From Bacillota bacterium (GTDB taxonomy: Bacteria > Bacillota > Clostridia > Oscillospirales > CAG-382), in contig JAKPGJ010000054.1 of the NCBI GenBank assembly GCA_029550965.1, forward strand, positions 1 to 42,180: 42,180 nucleotides of DNA, given 5' to 3'. Under the pieces are notes generated by a model, which searched no databases, had not been told where the DNA came from, and saw nothing but the letters and a program-made list of their open reading frames with translations. Below are positions 1 to 7,040 of the stretch, piece by piece; within the stretch, counting starts at the first letter, position 1; each line of letters opens with the position of its first letter. A program made the position numbers and the translations under genes.

Positions 1-56
1 TTGAGCTTTAATATTTCTTTTTCATATTCTTTTATATGTTGGTAACTTCTTGGCAT
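1..56 (-). CDS. transposase N-terminus (IS3-like OrfA), partial
   Basis: Only the first 18 codons are in the window; the gene leaves at the left edge. It begins MPRSYQHIKEYEKEIL and is basic and helical, like the start of the short helix-turn-helix OrfA proteins of IS3-type elements in Firmicutes. The ATG lies 7 bases after a strong AGGAGG site (minus strand, 69-64). The DNA is clearly more AT-rich than the next genes, as expected for an insertion sequence. The family call rests on a short N-terminus, so it is tentative; any small HTH protein would look alike over this length. Confidence 0.5.
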   Translation of the reverse strand, partial: MPRSYQHIKEYEKEILKL

Positions 57-63
57 AAAAATT

Positions 64-100
64 CCTCCTATGGTAGTTGTTTCTATTCTACCATAGGAGG
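64..100 (-). promoter_or_regulatory. perfect inverted repeat covering the transposase ribosome site
   Basis: A perfect 13-bp inverted repeat (64-76 and 88-100, 11-base loop) contains the AGGAGG ribosome site of the transposase in its transposase-proximal arm. RNA read through from outside the element would fold and hide the site, while a transcript starting inside the loop would not. On the plus strand the same stem is followed by a T-rich run (101-109) and could end transcription leaving the element. Confidence 0.6.
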
Positions 101-151
101 TTCTTTTTTGCTATTGTCCGTTTTTACTGGACTTGTGCAAAAAAGCGGTTT

Positions 152-646
152 TTATTTTTTGTCTGTTTTGGTGATAACCAGCTTTCCCACAATCGGCAGC
201 TTGTTCAGTCTGGGACGTCCCACGTGACAGGCGCCGTATTCCACCGTAAGGTCTCTGCCCGACTGGTTTCCGAAATGTAGTCCCTGCGACCATAAATCGT
301 TGTTCGTGACGTCATACACAATCCCGTCGATCGCGACGTAAGCGGGCTTTCCGTTTCTTCCGTTGTACTCGGCAAGCTCAACATCCGTGATGATGCGTTC
401 CGGTATTTCCGCGTTGGCTTCTTCCTGGACCTCCCGGCTGTTATTCTCCGCCATGATCGGTATGTCCGTTTCCCCGCCCTTGCTCTTCATAACCGAAACG
501 GCCATGATTTTTTCAAGAACATCTACTTTTTCGCTTAACCGCTCGGCGATGCTTCCGTTGCGTTTGCTTTCCATTTTCTTTATGTCATCTCGAATTTCCG
601 CGATCACTTTCCGAAACAGGCTTTCCGTAAAATCATTTCTATCCAT
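152..646 (-). CDS. cytochrome b5-like heme/steroid-binding domain protein
   Basis: A 164-residue protein. Residues 1-60 are charged and probably helical or coiled. The C-terminal half (about 87-160) is a cytochrome b5-like domain: TDVELAEYNGRNGKPAYVAI, then VYDVT, then HFGNQSGRDLT and a later CHVGRP. The histidines in HFGN and CHVG are the likely heme ligands, a bacterial variant of the HPGG pattern. There is no signal peptide or membrane segment, so it is likely cytosolic. The ATG at 646 is chosen because TAAGGAGG sits 6 bases upstream; an in-frame upstream ATG at 781 lacks a ribosome site. The ligand or electron partner is unknown. The IS end abuts its 3' side. Confidence 0.75.
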   Translation of the reverse strand: MDRNDFTESLFRKVIAEIRDDIKKMESKRNGSIAERLSEKVDVLEKIMAVSVMKSKGGETDIPIMAENNSREVQEEANAEIPERIITDVELAEYNGRNGKPAYVAIDGIVYDVTNNDLWSQGLHFGNQSGRDLTVEYGACHVGRPRLNKLPIVGKLVITKTDKK

Positions 647-823
647 CCGCAGCCTCCTTAAGAATACGTTTTTGGTATAATATATTCCGGTTTCTTTATA
701 AAAAGAAGTTATGCGGGCAGATTCCCGAATATGCATGCGCCGGATATTTTGCGGCGAGCACTCGAGCGGTTTTTCGGTCATATAATGGTATTATATTAAG
801 CGAATAAAAAGGAGAAATGTCCG

Positions 824-2086
824 TTGAACAGAATCAATAACCAGTTTATAGATACGGGCCGTCTCGTAACCGGCGTATATGACGTCGATATTGGAAAACC
901 GATCGAAAACGCTACCGTCCAAATCACGACGGCAGACGAAAACGGCGATCCGGTGGTTGTTGAAGAGCTGGTTACCGATTCCTCTGGCAAAACGCCGGTC
1001 ATTGATCTGCCCGCTCCGCCGATCGAATACTCGCTAAGCCCCGGCGAGCCGATGCCCTATTCTTTATACAATATTTTCGTGAACGTCGAGGGCTATCATC
1101 CGGTCAGAGTCGAAAACGCACAGATTCTTCCCAACAACACCGCAATTCAGCAGGTTAAGTTGAGACCGGCGGTCAATCAGTTCCCCGAAGCGCAGAACAT
1201 CTATATTGAGCCGCATACGCTGTACGGCGTGTTCCCGCCGAAAATCCCGGAAGAACCGGTCAAACCGCTTCCCGAATCGCTCGGCTTCGTCGTGCTCCCC
1301 GACCCGGTCGTTCCCGAATTTATCGTGGTGCACGAGGGCGTGCCGACCGACACCACCGCCCGCAATCTGTATATCCCTTTTAAGGACTACATAAAAAACG
1401 TCGCAAGCTGCGAAATATACGCGACCTGGCCGGTTTCGGCAATCCGGGCCAATGTGCTCGCCATTCTTTCCTTTACGCTCAACCGCGTTTATACCGAATG
1501 GTACAGAGGAAAAGGCTTTGATTTCACGATAACCAGCTCCACCGCCTACGACCAGGCTTTCGTGTATCAGCGCAACATATACAGCGAAATTTCCGTGGTC
1601 GTGGACGACCTGTTTACGACCTTTATCACAAAGCCGGACATCCGTCAGCCGCTGCTGACGCAGTACTGCGACGGCGTGCGGTCGTCCTGTCCGAACTGGC
1701 TGTCGCAGTGGGGCTCGAAGAACCTCGCCGAACAGGGTTTTAACTCGGTAGAAATTCTAAGACACTATTTCGGTCAGGATATCTTCCTCATGCAGGCGCA
1801 AAAAGTGGAGGGCGTCCCCCTTTCCTATCCGGGCACCACGCTGCAAATGGGCTCGACCGGCCAGCCGGTAAGAACCATTCAGGAACAGTTAAACACCATC
1901 GCGAACAACTATCCGGCGATTAAAAAAATGCCGGTCGACGGTATGTACGGCGAAAGCACCCGACAGGCTGTGGAAACGTTTCAGCGCATTTTCAACCTGC
2001 CGGTGACCGGAATCGTCGATTTCGCGACATGGTACGCGATCTCGAACATCTACGTCGCCGTTACCAAGCTCGCCGAGTTCCGTTAA
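824..2086 (+). CDS. SleC-like spore cortex-lytic protein with peptidoglycan-binding domain
   Basis: A 420-residue protein. Residues about 12-115 form a beta-rich domain (GVYDVDIGKPIENATVQI) resembling carboxypeptidase-regulatory folds. Residues about 185-335 match the SpoIID/SleC-like catalytic region, with a conserved Glu in KNVASCEIYATWP and the blocks LNRVYTEWYR, STAYDQAF and LSQWGSKNLAEQGF. Residues 347-412 are a PG_binding_1 domain (LQMGSTGQPVRTIQEQL, DGMYGESTRQAVETFQ). Clostridial SleC, a spore germination lytic transglycosylase, has this order and about this length. The start is TTG at 824, 9 bases after GGAG. No signal peptide is evident, which fits a spore-integument protein made in the mother cell. 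A general SpoIID-related spore protein is the alternative. Confidence 0.75.
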   Translation: MNRINNQFIDTGRLVTGVYDVDIGKPIENATVQITTADENGDPVVVEELVTDSSGKTPVIDLPAPPIEYSLSPGEPMPYSLYNIFVNVEGYHPVRVENAQILPNNTAIQQVKLRPAVNQFPEAQNIYIEPHTLYGVFPPKIPEEPVKPLPESLGFVVLPDPVVPEFIVVHEGVPTDTTARNLYIPFKDYIKNVASCEIYATWPVSAIRANVLAILSFTLNRVYTEWYRGKGFDFTITSSTAYDQAFVYQRNIYSEISVVVDDLFTTFITKPDIRQPLLTQYCDGVRSSCPNWLSQWGSKNLAEQGFNSVEILRHYFGQDIFLMQAQKVEGVPLSYPGTTLQMGSTGQPVRTIQEQLNTIANNYPAIKKMPVDGMYGESTRQAVETFQRIFNLPVTGIVDFATWYAISNIYVAVTKLAEFR

Positions 2087-2089
2087 AAA

Positions 2090-2125
2090 AAGACCGCAAC
2101 AGCGTTTCGCTGCCGCGGTCTTTAT
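2090..2125 (+). terminator. intrinsic terminator after the SleC-like gene
   Basis: A GACCGC/GCGGTC stem with a further CAGC/GCTG helix and a GTTTC loop, followed by TTTATT. Confidence 0.7.
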
Positions 2126-2150
2126 TCAATGAGTATTCATAGATCGTTTA

Positions 2151-2179
2151 TTGACTTTCAATTGGCGTTATAATATAAT
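2151..2179 (+). promoter_or_regulatory. sigma-A type promoter for the 2278 gene
   Basis: TTGACT, 17 bp, TATAAT. The spacer contains TCAATTGGC (2158-2166), whose exact reverse complement GCCAATTGA recurs at 2249-2257 beside the ribosome site. Confidence 0.65.
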
Positions 2180-2277
2180 GTTTAAGCTAAAATATATTGT
2201 TTCTTTGCGAAAAATATCAAAAAATGTAACATTAAATGCTGTTTTAATGCCAATTGAGGAAAGGATAACCTGAAAAA

Positions 2278-2946
2278 ATGGATAAACAACCGGAAACGGT
2301 AACGATTTCCCCGAAGCAAAAGACAAATAGACTCGGCAAGTTCATATTGTTTACGGTAGGCTCCGCCCTGCTGATTCTTATATTGTATTTATACGGCGTT
2401 TTTTCATTCATTCATGTCAGGATATACGGCGGCGACCGAATAACCGGTCAGATATATGTTACGGTCGACGGGAAGGAATACATACCGCCGACCGCTTCGG
2501 CGTATTACAACAACAGCGCGGTGTCCATTAAGACGGAGGAAGACGAGCTTCCGGTCAATAAAGTTCTTTCCGACAGCAGTGGCTCCGCAAAGCTGCTCAC
2601 TGTCAAAACGTTCGCCGTTAAGGGCGGCGAGGAAGGCGCGTACACGATCGATTTCAGGCTCGACAAGGACGAGCTTTACGATCTGACCGGCGCGGAGTGT
2701 TTTAAGAAATTAAAGGACGACATTATCGTTCATTTCAAGTACAACAACAAGAAATGGTATTATATCACCGAGCTGAAGTTCAACCTTACCATTACCGCCG
2801 ACAACGCCGGTATTACCTGCGGACTGGACGCCTACTATTTCGCGGACAACGCTGAGCGCTATAAGGTTTCGGGGACTGTCAAAGAGACGGTTCGAATCGA
2901 CAATTTAGCCAATGTGAACGAAATCGAGTTTGTCATTTACAAGTAA
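2278..2946 (+). CDS. membrane-anchored protein of unknown function
   Basis: A 222-residue protein that I do not recognise. It has one N-terminal membrane segment (about residues 19-42, LGKFILFTVGSALLILILYL) and a long, mostly beta-predicted polar region beyond it, consistent with a type II anchor and an extracytoplasmic domain. The ATG at 2278 is fixed by an in-frame stop just upstream; GAGGAAAGG lies about 13 bases before it, a long spacing. It has its own promoter. The VanZ-family gene follows after about 70 bases on the same strand and may be co-transcribed. No catalytic motif is visible. Confidence 0.6.
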   Translation: MDKQPETVTISPKQKTNRLGKFILFTVGSALLILILYLYGVFSFIHVRIYGGDRITGQIYVTVDGKEYIPPTASAYYNNSAVSIKTEEDELPVNKVLSDSSGSAKLLTVKTFAVKGGEEGAYTIDFRLDKDELYDLTGAECFKKLKDDIIVHFKYNNKKWYYITELKFNLTITADNAGITCGLDAYYFADNAERYKVSGTVKETVRIDNLANVNEIEFVIYK

Positions 2947-3016
2947 AAAAGCGTTTACTCCGCCAAAACAGCGGAGTAATTTTGTATTAAATTCACTACG
3001 GGAAGGGGCAAATTCA

Positions 3017-3523
3017 GTGATTCTTTATTTTGTAAAAAAGATGCTGCCCTTTATGGCGGCGGCAATCCCTTTTTATGTCTTAGCGCGTTACCTTTTTATC
3101 AGAAAGCGGAAGATCGCAGTCAATTACCTGCATGAGGGCGCGCTGCTTTTCTTTGTTGTTTTTATGATCGGGCTTGCCTCCTTGACCATTCTGCCGCAGT
3201 CATCTATTACTGTTTCAAACGGATTTCATACAAACAATTTCATACCATTTAAAGTGTTTCGGGATACATACATAACCGTCTTTGAAGAACGCAACCCTTA
3301 TGGCTTAACCGTTTTGTTGGGAAATATTATTATGTTTATGCCGTTCGGGTTCTTCCCCGCTCTGCTGTGGAATGGCTTTTCGTTCAAAAAAGCGCTTCTG
3401 CTCGGAACCGCCTGCTCTGTTTTCATTGAATTCTGCCAGCTGTTCCTGCCGAGAGACACGAATATCGATGATGTTCTGCTGAACGCTTTGGGCGCGGCGG
3501 CGGGTATTTGCTGTATAAGCTGA
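3017..3523 (+). CDS. VanZ-family membrane protein, apparent 3' frameshift
   Basis: A 168-residue reading frame with four membrane segments and VanZ-family signatures: NIIMFMPFGFFPALL, and FIEFCQLFLPRDTNIDDVLLNALGA near the end. VanZ itself gives low-level teicoplanin resistance; most homologues are of unknown role. The GTG at 3017 is chosen because GGAAGGGG lies 8 bases upstream. The frame ends GAAAGICCIS, which is unlike VanZ tails. Shifting frame by one base in the GC-rich run at 3490-3504 gives GGYLLYKLIAKRFQEKL and a stop at 3583-3585, a typical VanZ C-terminus. One missing base, real or a sequencing error, would explain this. The corrected protein would be 189 residues and would overlap the next gene tail to tail by 20 bases. 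Confidence 0.75.
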   Translation: MILYFVKKMLPFMAAAIPFYVLARYLFIRKRKIAVNYLHEGALLFFVVFMIGLASLTILPQSSITVSNGFHTNNFIPFKVFRDTYITVFEERNPYGLTVLLGNIIMFMPFGFFPALLWNGFSFKKALLLGTACSVFIEFCQLFLPRDTNIDDVLLNALGAAAGICCIS

Positions 3524-3565
3524 TCGCAAAACGCTTTCAGGAAAAGCTCGACTTATATAAGCAGC

Positions 3566-4060
3566 CTACGCGCAAAGCACAATGATTTCCGAAGGCGTCG
3601 TGATGGCGGGATAGCTTCTGGTCGTCGCGGAATATACGACCGCAACGTTTTTCCCGACAATGTCGCACAGATAATACTGATTGTTGCGCATCCTTATCTT
3701 CGTGGAGGGCGCGATGTTCAGCTTCAGGCTGCCGTCGCTGCTGACCAGATTCCGGTCGAAGCTGTCCACTTTGACGCTCCTGTTCCTTGCCTGTTTCGCG
3801 ACCACCACGGCGCGGTACTGGGGCGGGTAAATCAGCGGAACCATGAGCGACGAATCGTAGAACGCCGTTATCCTGTCCCCTTTTGCCACGGTGACGTTGT
3901 CGATAAAGTATGTATCGTTATCCACTATAAAGTTGGTAACCCCTCTGTTTTCGTTCCGGACGGATATCATCAGGACGCAGCAGTTATTCTGACGGTTCCT
4001 GCCGGTCTGAATCGGCTCTATGCTCGTTACAATGCCTTCTACAGAAGCAAATTTACTCAC
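3566..4060 (-). CDS. conserved clostridial protein of unknown function
   Basis: A 164-residue protein without signal peptide or membrane segment, rich in beta structure. Blocks such as VTNFIVDNDTYFIDN, VPLIYPPQYRAVVVAK, LVSSDGSLKLNIAP and the C-terminal TTPSEIIVLC recall an uncharacterised family I have seen only in Clostridia; I cannot name a function. The GTG at 4060 is the likely start because TTGGAGG, 8 bases upstream, is its ribosome site; the TTG inside that site is not a sensible start. It is a single gene convergent with the VanZ-family gene. Confidence 0.6.
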   Translation of the reverse strand: MSKFASVEGIVTSIEPIQTGRNRQNNCCVLMISVRNENRGVTNFIVDNDTYFIDNVTVAKGDRITAFYDSSLMVPLIYPPQYRAVVVAKQARNRSVKVDSFDRNLVSSDGSLKLNIAPSTKIRMRNNQYYLCDIVGKNVAVVYSATTRSYPAITTPSEIIVLCA

Positions 4061-4137
4061 CCTGAAATCCTCCAAACAACCGTTTATATAGACAGAATAT
4101 GCCGAAAACGGTTATTTGTTGTCATCAAGGGTGAGTA

Positions 4138-4767
4138 TTACTGTTCTATATAGTCATATCGTTCGCCGACGCGCTCTATAACGGCGCGGCCGTTGGTGAT
4201 GTCGGCAATGCTCTTTGCGACGCCTTCGAACTGTTCGTCGGGAACCGCTAAAAGCATGCGCACGTCGTTGCCGTAATCAATATTGTCCTTTATCACCGTC
4301 CGGCTTTGCAGGAAATAATCCACTTTCGGGTAATCGGAATAGGACACCATCGCCGAAAAGACCGCAAAGCGGTCGAAAACTACAATCTCGGCGTTGTCCA
4401 GCGCGGCTTTTACCGCGGCGGTGTAGGCGCGGACCAGCCCGCCCGTGCCGAGCAGAATCCCGCCGAAGTAGCGCGTCACCACCGCGGCGATGTCGGTCAG
4501 CTCCTCCTTGCGCAGAACGTCCAGCACCGGCATGCCCGCGGTGCCGTGCGGTTCTCCGTCGTCGGAAAAACGGACGGTGTTGTTCTCGCGCAGGATGTAC
4601 GCGTACACGTTGTGCCGCGCGTCCGAATGTTTTTTACGGATTTCATTGACAAACTGAATTGCCTGCTCCTCGGTTCTGACGGGAGCGACGTAGCCGATAA
4701 ACTCGCTCTTCCGCTCAATCAGAGACCCGGAAGCGGGCGCTTTTATGGTTTTATATGAAATTTTCAT
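4138..4767 (-). CDS. YigZ/IMPACT (UPF0029) family protein
   Basis: A 209-residue protein with the family's two-domain layout. The N-terminal IMPACT domain carries ERKSEFIGYVAPV, HNVYAYILR, RFSDDGEPHGTAGMPVL and the signature VVTRYFGGILLGTGGLVRAY. A smaller ferredoxin-like C-terminal domain (about 140-209) follows. Eukaryotic IMPACT/YIH1 regulates Gcn2; the bacterial role is unsettled. Length and motifs are complete. The ATG at 4767 follows AAAGGG by 6 bases. It stands alone between the unknown gene at 3566 and the divergent small gene at 4834. Confidence 0.88.
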   Translation of the reverse strand: MKISYKTIKAPASGSLIERKSEFIGYVAPVRTEEQAIQFVNEIRKKHSDARHNVYAYILRENNTVRFSDDGEPHGTAGMPVLDVLRKEELTDIAAVVTRYFGGILLGTGGLVRAYTAAVKAALDNAEIVVFDRFAVFSAMVSYSDYPKVDYFLQSRTVIKDNIDYGNDVRMLLAVPDEQFEGVAKSIADITNGRAVIERVGERYDYIEQ

Positions 4768-4833
4768 TTTTTTCCCTTTCCATGTATCAAATCATGCGGA
4801 CTGGAAAAAATATGTAACGAAAGGATGGTTGTT

Positions 4834-4995
4834 TTGGATAAAAAACAGCAACTGAAGATGGAGGCAAAGCAGGACCCGAAAAAGAACAGGAAAGACGAAG
4901 GCAACAATCAATGGACCAGCACCGGCATGCGGAATGTTCCCGACAACCGCGAACGCCGCGACGGTCCCGGAGGTGAGAATGCAAAGAAAAAATAA
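4834..4995 (+). CDS. small Lys-rich hydrophilic protein
   Basis: A 53-residue open frame, strongly charged (KKQQLKMEAKQDPKKNRKDE near the start, ending GGENAKKK), with no membrane segment or cysteine. TTG at 4834 lies 9 bases after AAAGG; an ATG at 4825 abuts the same site and is less likely. A clear terminator follows at 5038, so the segment looks like a complete transcription unit. I do not recognise a family; a small acid-soluble or other spore-associated protein is one possibility only. Confidence 0.55.
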   Translation: MDKKQQLKMEAKQDPKKNRKDEGNNQWTSTGMRNVPDNRERRDGPGGENAKKK

Positions 4996-5037
4996 AAAGT
5001 AACCAAACCGCGTCGCTGTTTCAAACGCGAACCCATT

Positions 5038-5080
5038 AAAAAAGATAAATTCTTTTTTAAAAAGGATTTATCTTTTTTTT
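5038..5080 (+). terminator. AT-rich intrinsic terminator
   Basis: A long hairpin with AAAGATAAAT and ATTTATCTTT arms extended by A/T pairs, ending in eight T on the plus strand. It ends the small gene and, being A-rich on the other side, may also act on the minus strand. Confidence 0.7.
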
Positions 5081-5089
5081 TATACAAAA

Positions 5090-5161
5090 TCAGAGTCTGC
5101 GCGCCTTGCCCGGAAGAACGGGACAGAATACAGACTCTGAAGACCGCCGCCCTACGGCGGC
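5090..5161. other. nested inverted repeats between convergent genes
   Basis: A perfect 10-bp inverted repeat, TCAGAGTCTG (5090-5099) and CAGACTCTGA (5131-5140), encloses a second hairpin CCCG-GAAGAA-CGGG (5109-5122). Next to it is GCCGCC-CTAC-GGCGGC (5146-5161). On the minus strand the large stem is followed by TTTTGT and probably helps end lysC transcription. Confidence 0.5.
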
Positions 5162-5178
5162 ATGCTTATTGTTTGCGG

Positions 5179-6507
5179 TTAGTTGCAGAACTCCAGATAA
5201 ATCAGCTCAATCGCTCTGTCAAAATCCTTTTCGTCGACGCCGATGATGATGTTCAGCTCGCTGCTGCCCTGGTCAATCATGCGGACGTTTATGTTTTCAG
5301 AAGCGACTGCTTTGAAAATTCTGTATGCCGTACCGGGCGTTCGGATCATTCCTCTGCCGACGACGGCAATCAGGCCGAGATTGGTCTCGATCTCGATGTT
5401 GTCGGGGTTGACCGCCTTTGTGATGTTGTCCAGGATTTCCTTTTCTTTGCCCTTAATCTCGCTGTGCGCGATAACGACGCACATGGTGTCGATGCCGGAA
5501 GGGAGATGCTCAAAGGACATATCCATATCCGCAAACACCTTGAGCACGCGCGCGCCGAAGCCTTTCTCCTGGTTCATCATGTCTTTCTCGATGCGGATGA
5601 CGGCGAACCCTTTTTTGCCCGCGATGCCGGTTACGATATCGTGGGTGTCGTAATCCTCAGCGGCAGGTACGATCATGGTGCCCGGGTCGGACGGCTTATT
5701 CGTATTCCGAATGTTAATCGGAATGCCCGCAAGCTTTACCGGGAAAATGCTGTCCTCGTGCAGAACGCCGGCGCCCATATAGGAAAGCTCGCGAAGCTCT
5801 CTGTACGTAATTACCTTGATGGGGCGCGGGTTTTTTACGATTCTCGGGTCGCACATCAAAAAGCCCGAAACGTCGGTCCAGTTTTCATAGATGTCCGCCA
5901 TCACGGCTCTTGCCACGATCGCGCCGGTGATATCCGAGCCGCCTCTTGAAAAGGTCTTTATGCTGCCGTCGGGCAGACTGCCGTAAAAACCCGGAATAAC
6001 GGCGTTTTCGCAGTGTTTGAGCCTTTCGCTCATGACATCGTTTGTCTTTTGCGCGTCAAACTGTCCTTTCTCGTTGAAAAATACGACGTCTTTTGCGTCG
6101 ATAAACGGAAAACCGATATATGCGGAAAGGATAAGACCGTTCAAATATTCACCCCTGCTTGCGACATAGTCAAGCGTTGCGCCTTTTTGGATTGCTTCCT
6201 CTATGATTTTGTATTCGTCGTCCAGATTTATATTCAGCGACAATTCGCGAATAATAGAGTTGTATCTATCCTTTATATCATTGAACAATCCCGAAAAATC
6301 TTCCTTTTTCGCAGAGAGCTCGTAACATTTTATCAGCATGTCTGTGATTTTGGTGTCCTCGGGAAAACGTTTTCCCGGAGCCGAGGGTACTACGTACTTG
6401 CGCGACTTTTCGCTTTTGATTATTTCGGCGCACTTGACAAACTGAGCCGCATTTGCGAGCGACGTGCCGCCGAATTTCACAACCTTCTTAACCTCGCTGA
6501 AAACCAT
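5179..6507 (-). CDS. lysC: aspartate kinase, monofunctional
   Basis: A 442-residue enzyme making aspartyl-4-phosphate from aspartate and ATP, the first step to diaminopimelate, lysine, threonine and methionine. The kinase domain has VVKFGGTSLANA at the N-terminus, SRGEYLNGLILSAY, and SRGGSDITGAIVARA with WTDVSGFLMCDPR. Two C-terminal ACT domains (about 300-442) follow, with AVVGRGMIRTPGTAYRIFKA and NVRMIDQGSSELNIIIGV, so feedback control by an amino acid is expected. The length fits the 440-450 residue clostridial class. The ATG at 6507 follows AGAGGA by 9 bases. It has its own promoter and lies 25 kb from the dap genes. No lysine riboswitch is visible in the short leader. Confidence 0.92.
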   Translation of the reverse strand: MVFSEVKKVVKFGGTSLANAAQFVKCAEIIKSEKSRKYVVPSAPGKRFPEDTKITDMLIKCYELSAKKEDFSGLFNDIKDRYNSIIRELSLNINLDDEYKIIEEAIQKGATLDYVASRGEYLNGLILSAYIGFPFIDAKDVVFFNEKGQFDAQKTNDVMSERLKHCENAVIPGFYGSLPDGSIKTFSRGGSDITGAIVARAVMADIYENWTDVSGFLMCDPRIVKNPRPIKVITYRELRELSYMGAGVLHEDSIFPVKLAGIPINIRNTNKPSDPGTMIVPAAEDYDTHDIVTGIAGKKGFAVIRIEKDMMNQEKGFGARVLKVFADMDMSFEHLPSGIDTMCVVIAHSEIKGKEKEILDNITKAVNPDNIEIETNLGLIAVVGRGMIRTPGTAYRIFKAVASENINVRMIDQGSSELNIIIGVDEKDFDRAIELIYLEFCN

Positions 6508-6545
6508 ATCACCAAATCCTCTGTAACTTTATAAACTTTCGGAAC

Positions 6546-6574
6546 ATTCTACCATACAACAATTCATTTTTCAA
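6546..6574 (-). promoter_or_regulatory. sigma-A promoter of lysC
   Basis: Minus strand TTGAAA, 17 bp, TAGAAT. The leader is only about 30 bases. Confidence 0.65.
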
Positions 6575-6738
6575 GGGCTTCGCATAAATTCCCGCGGGAA
6601 AATAGCAAGAAAAATCAAACGAGAAGACGCGTTTTTCCATGCATTTTTCCTAAAAAAGTATCCTTCCGCGCGGTCCGAACCAGCGCAATGCGCTCGTTCT
6701 CTTACGTTATTATTATATTCGAAATAGAGCGAAAAGAC

Positions 6739-6767
6739 TTGACAAAGGATTTTATAAATAGTAAAAT
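6739..6767 (+). promoter_or_regulatory. sigma-A promoter of tRNA-Arg
   Basis: TTGACA, 17 bp, TAAAAT, about 60 bp before the tRNA. The stretch 6575-6738 holds no gene; it contains a TTCCCGCGGGAA palindrome (6589-6600) and a small AGCGC-AAT-GCGCT hairpin (about 6692). Confidence 0.75.
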
Positions 6768-6827
6768 AATCAAGCTGTTCAGATGTCTTTTCCTGCTGAT
6801 AGGATTTGTTGTAAAAAAGTAAAATAT

Positions 6828-6902
6828 GCTCTCATAGTTAAATGGATATAACAAGCCCCTCCTAAGGGCTAGTTTCGGGTTCGATTCCCGGTGAGAGTGC
6901 CA
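6828..6902 (+). tRNA. tRNA-Arg, anticodon CCT
   Basis: A complete cloverleaf of 75 bases. Acceptor arms GCTCTCA and TGAGAGT pair with a G-T at the end, the anticodon stem AGCCC/GGGCT carries loop CTCCTAA (anticodon CCT, reading AGG), and the T arm is TCGGG-TTCGATT-CCCGG. Discriminator G and CCA are encoded. It is transcribed alone from the promoter at 6739 and ends at the following hairpin. Confidence 0.95.
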
Positions 6903-6903
6903 A

Positions 6904-6948
6904 AAAACCTCGTTCTTAGAACGTCAGCCGTTCTTAGAACGAGGTTTT
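6904..6948 (+). terminator. tRNA terminator built of two 13-bp palindromes
   Basis: A 20-bp stem with one mismatch and a TCAGC loop, starting AAAACCTCG and ending CGAGGTTTT. Each arm contains CGTTCTTAGAACG (6911-6923, 6929-6941), which is itself palindromic. Confidence 0.75.
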
Positions 6949-6985
6949 GCGCTGTATTATCAAGCGTCGACGTATCTGTCATGTT

Positions 6986-7040
6986 AATTCATTCTTCAAT
7001 GAATCATTTATAATAATTCATATGCAAATGAATTATTTTA
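6986..7040. repeat. left pair of satDE-flanking palindromic repeats
   Basis: Two copies of a palindromic motif begin at 6986 (AATTCATT-CTTC-AATGAATC-ATTT) and 7015 (AATTCATA-TGCA-AATGAATT-ATTTT), start-to-start 29 bp. The second runs over the satE stop codon. The same pair, again 29 bp apart, lies at 8477-8531. Confidence 0.8.

Larger units (their letters stand above)
1..140 (-). mobile_element. end of an insertion sequence (boundary approximate)
   Basis: The partial transposase start, its upstream hairpin and a short GTCC/GGAC inverted pair (117-132) suggest one terminus of an IS entering from the left. The outer boundary probably lies at about 130-140, only 10-20 bp beyond the stop codon of the cytochrome b5-like gene at 152. 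No target duplication can be seen because the other end is outside the window. Confidence 0.4.
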
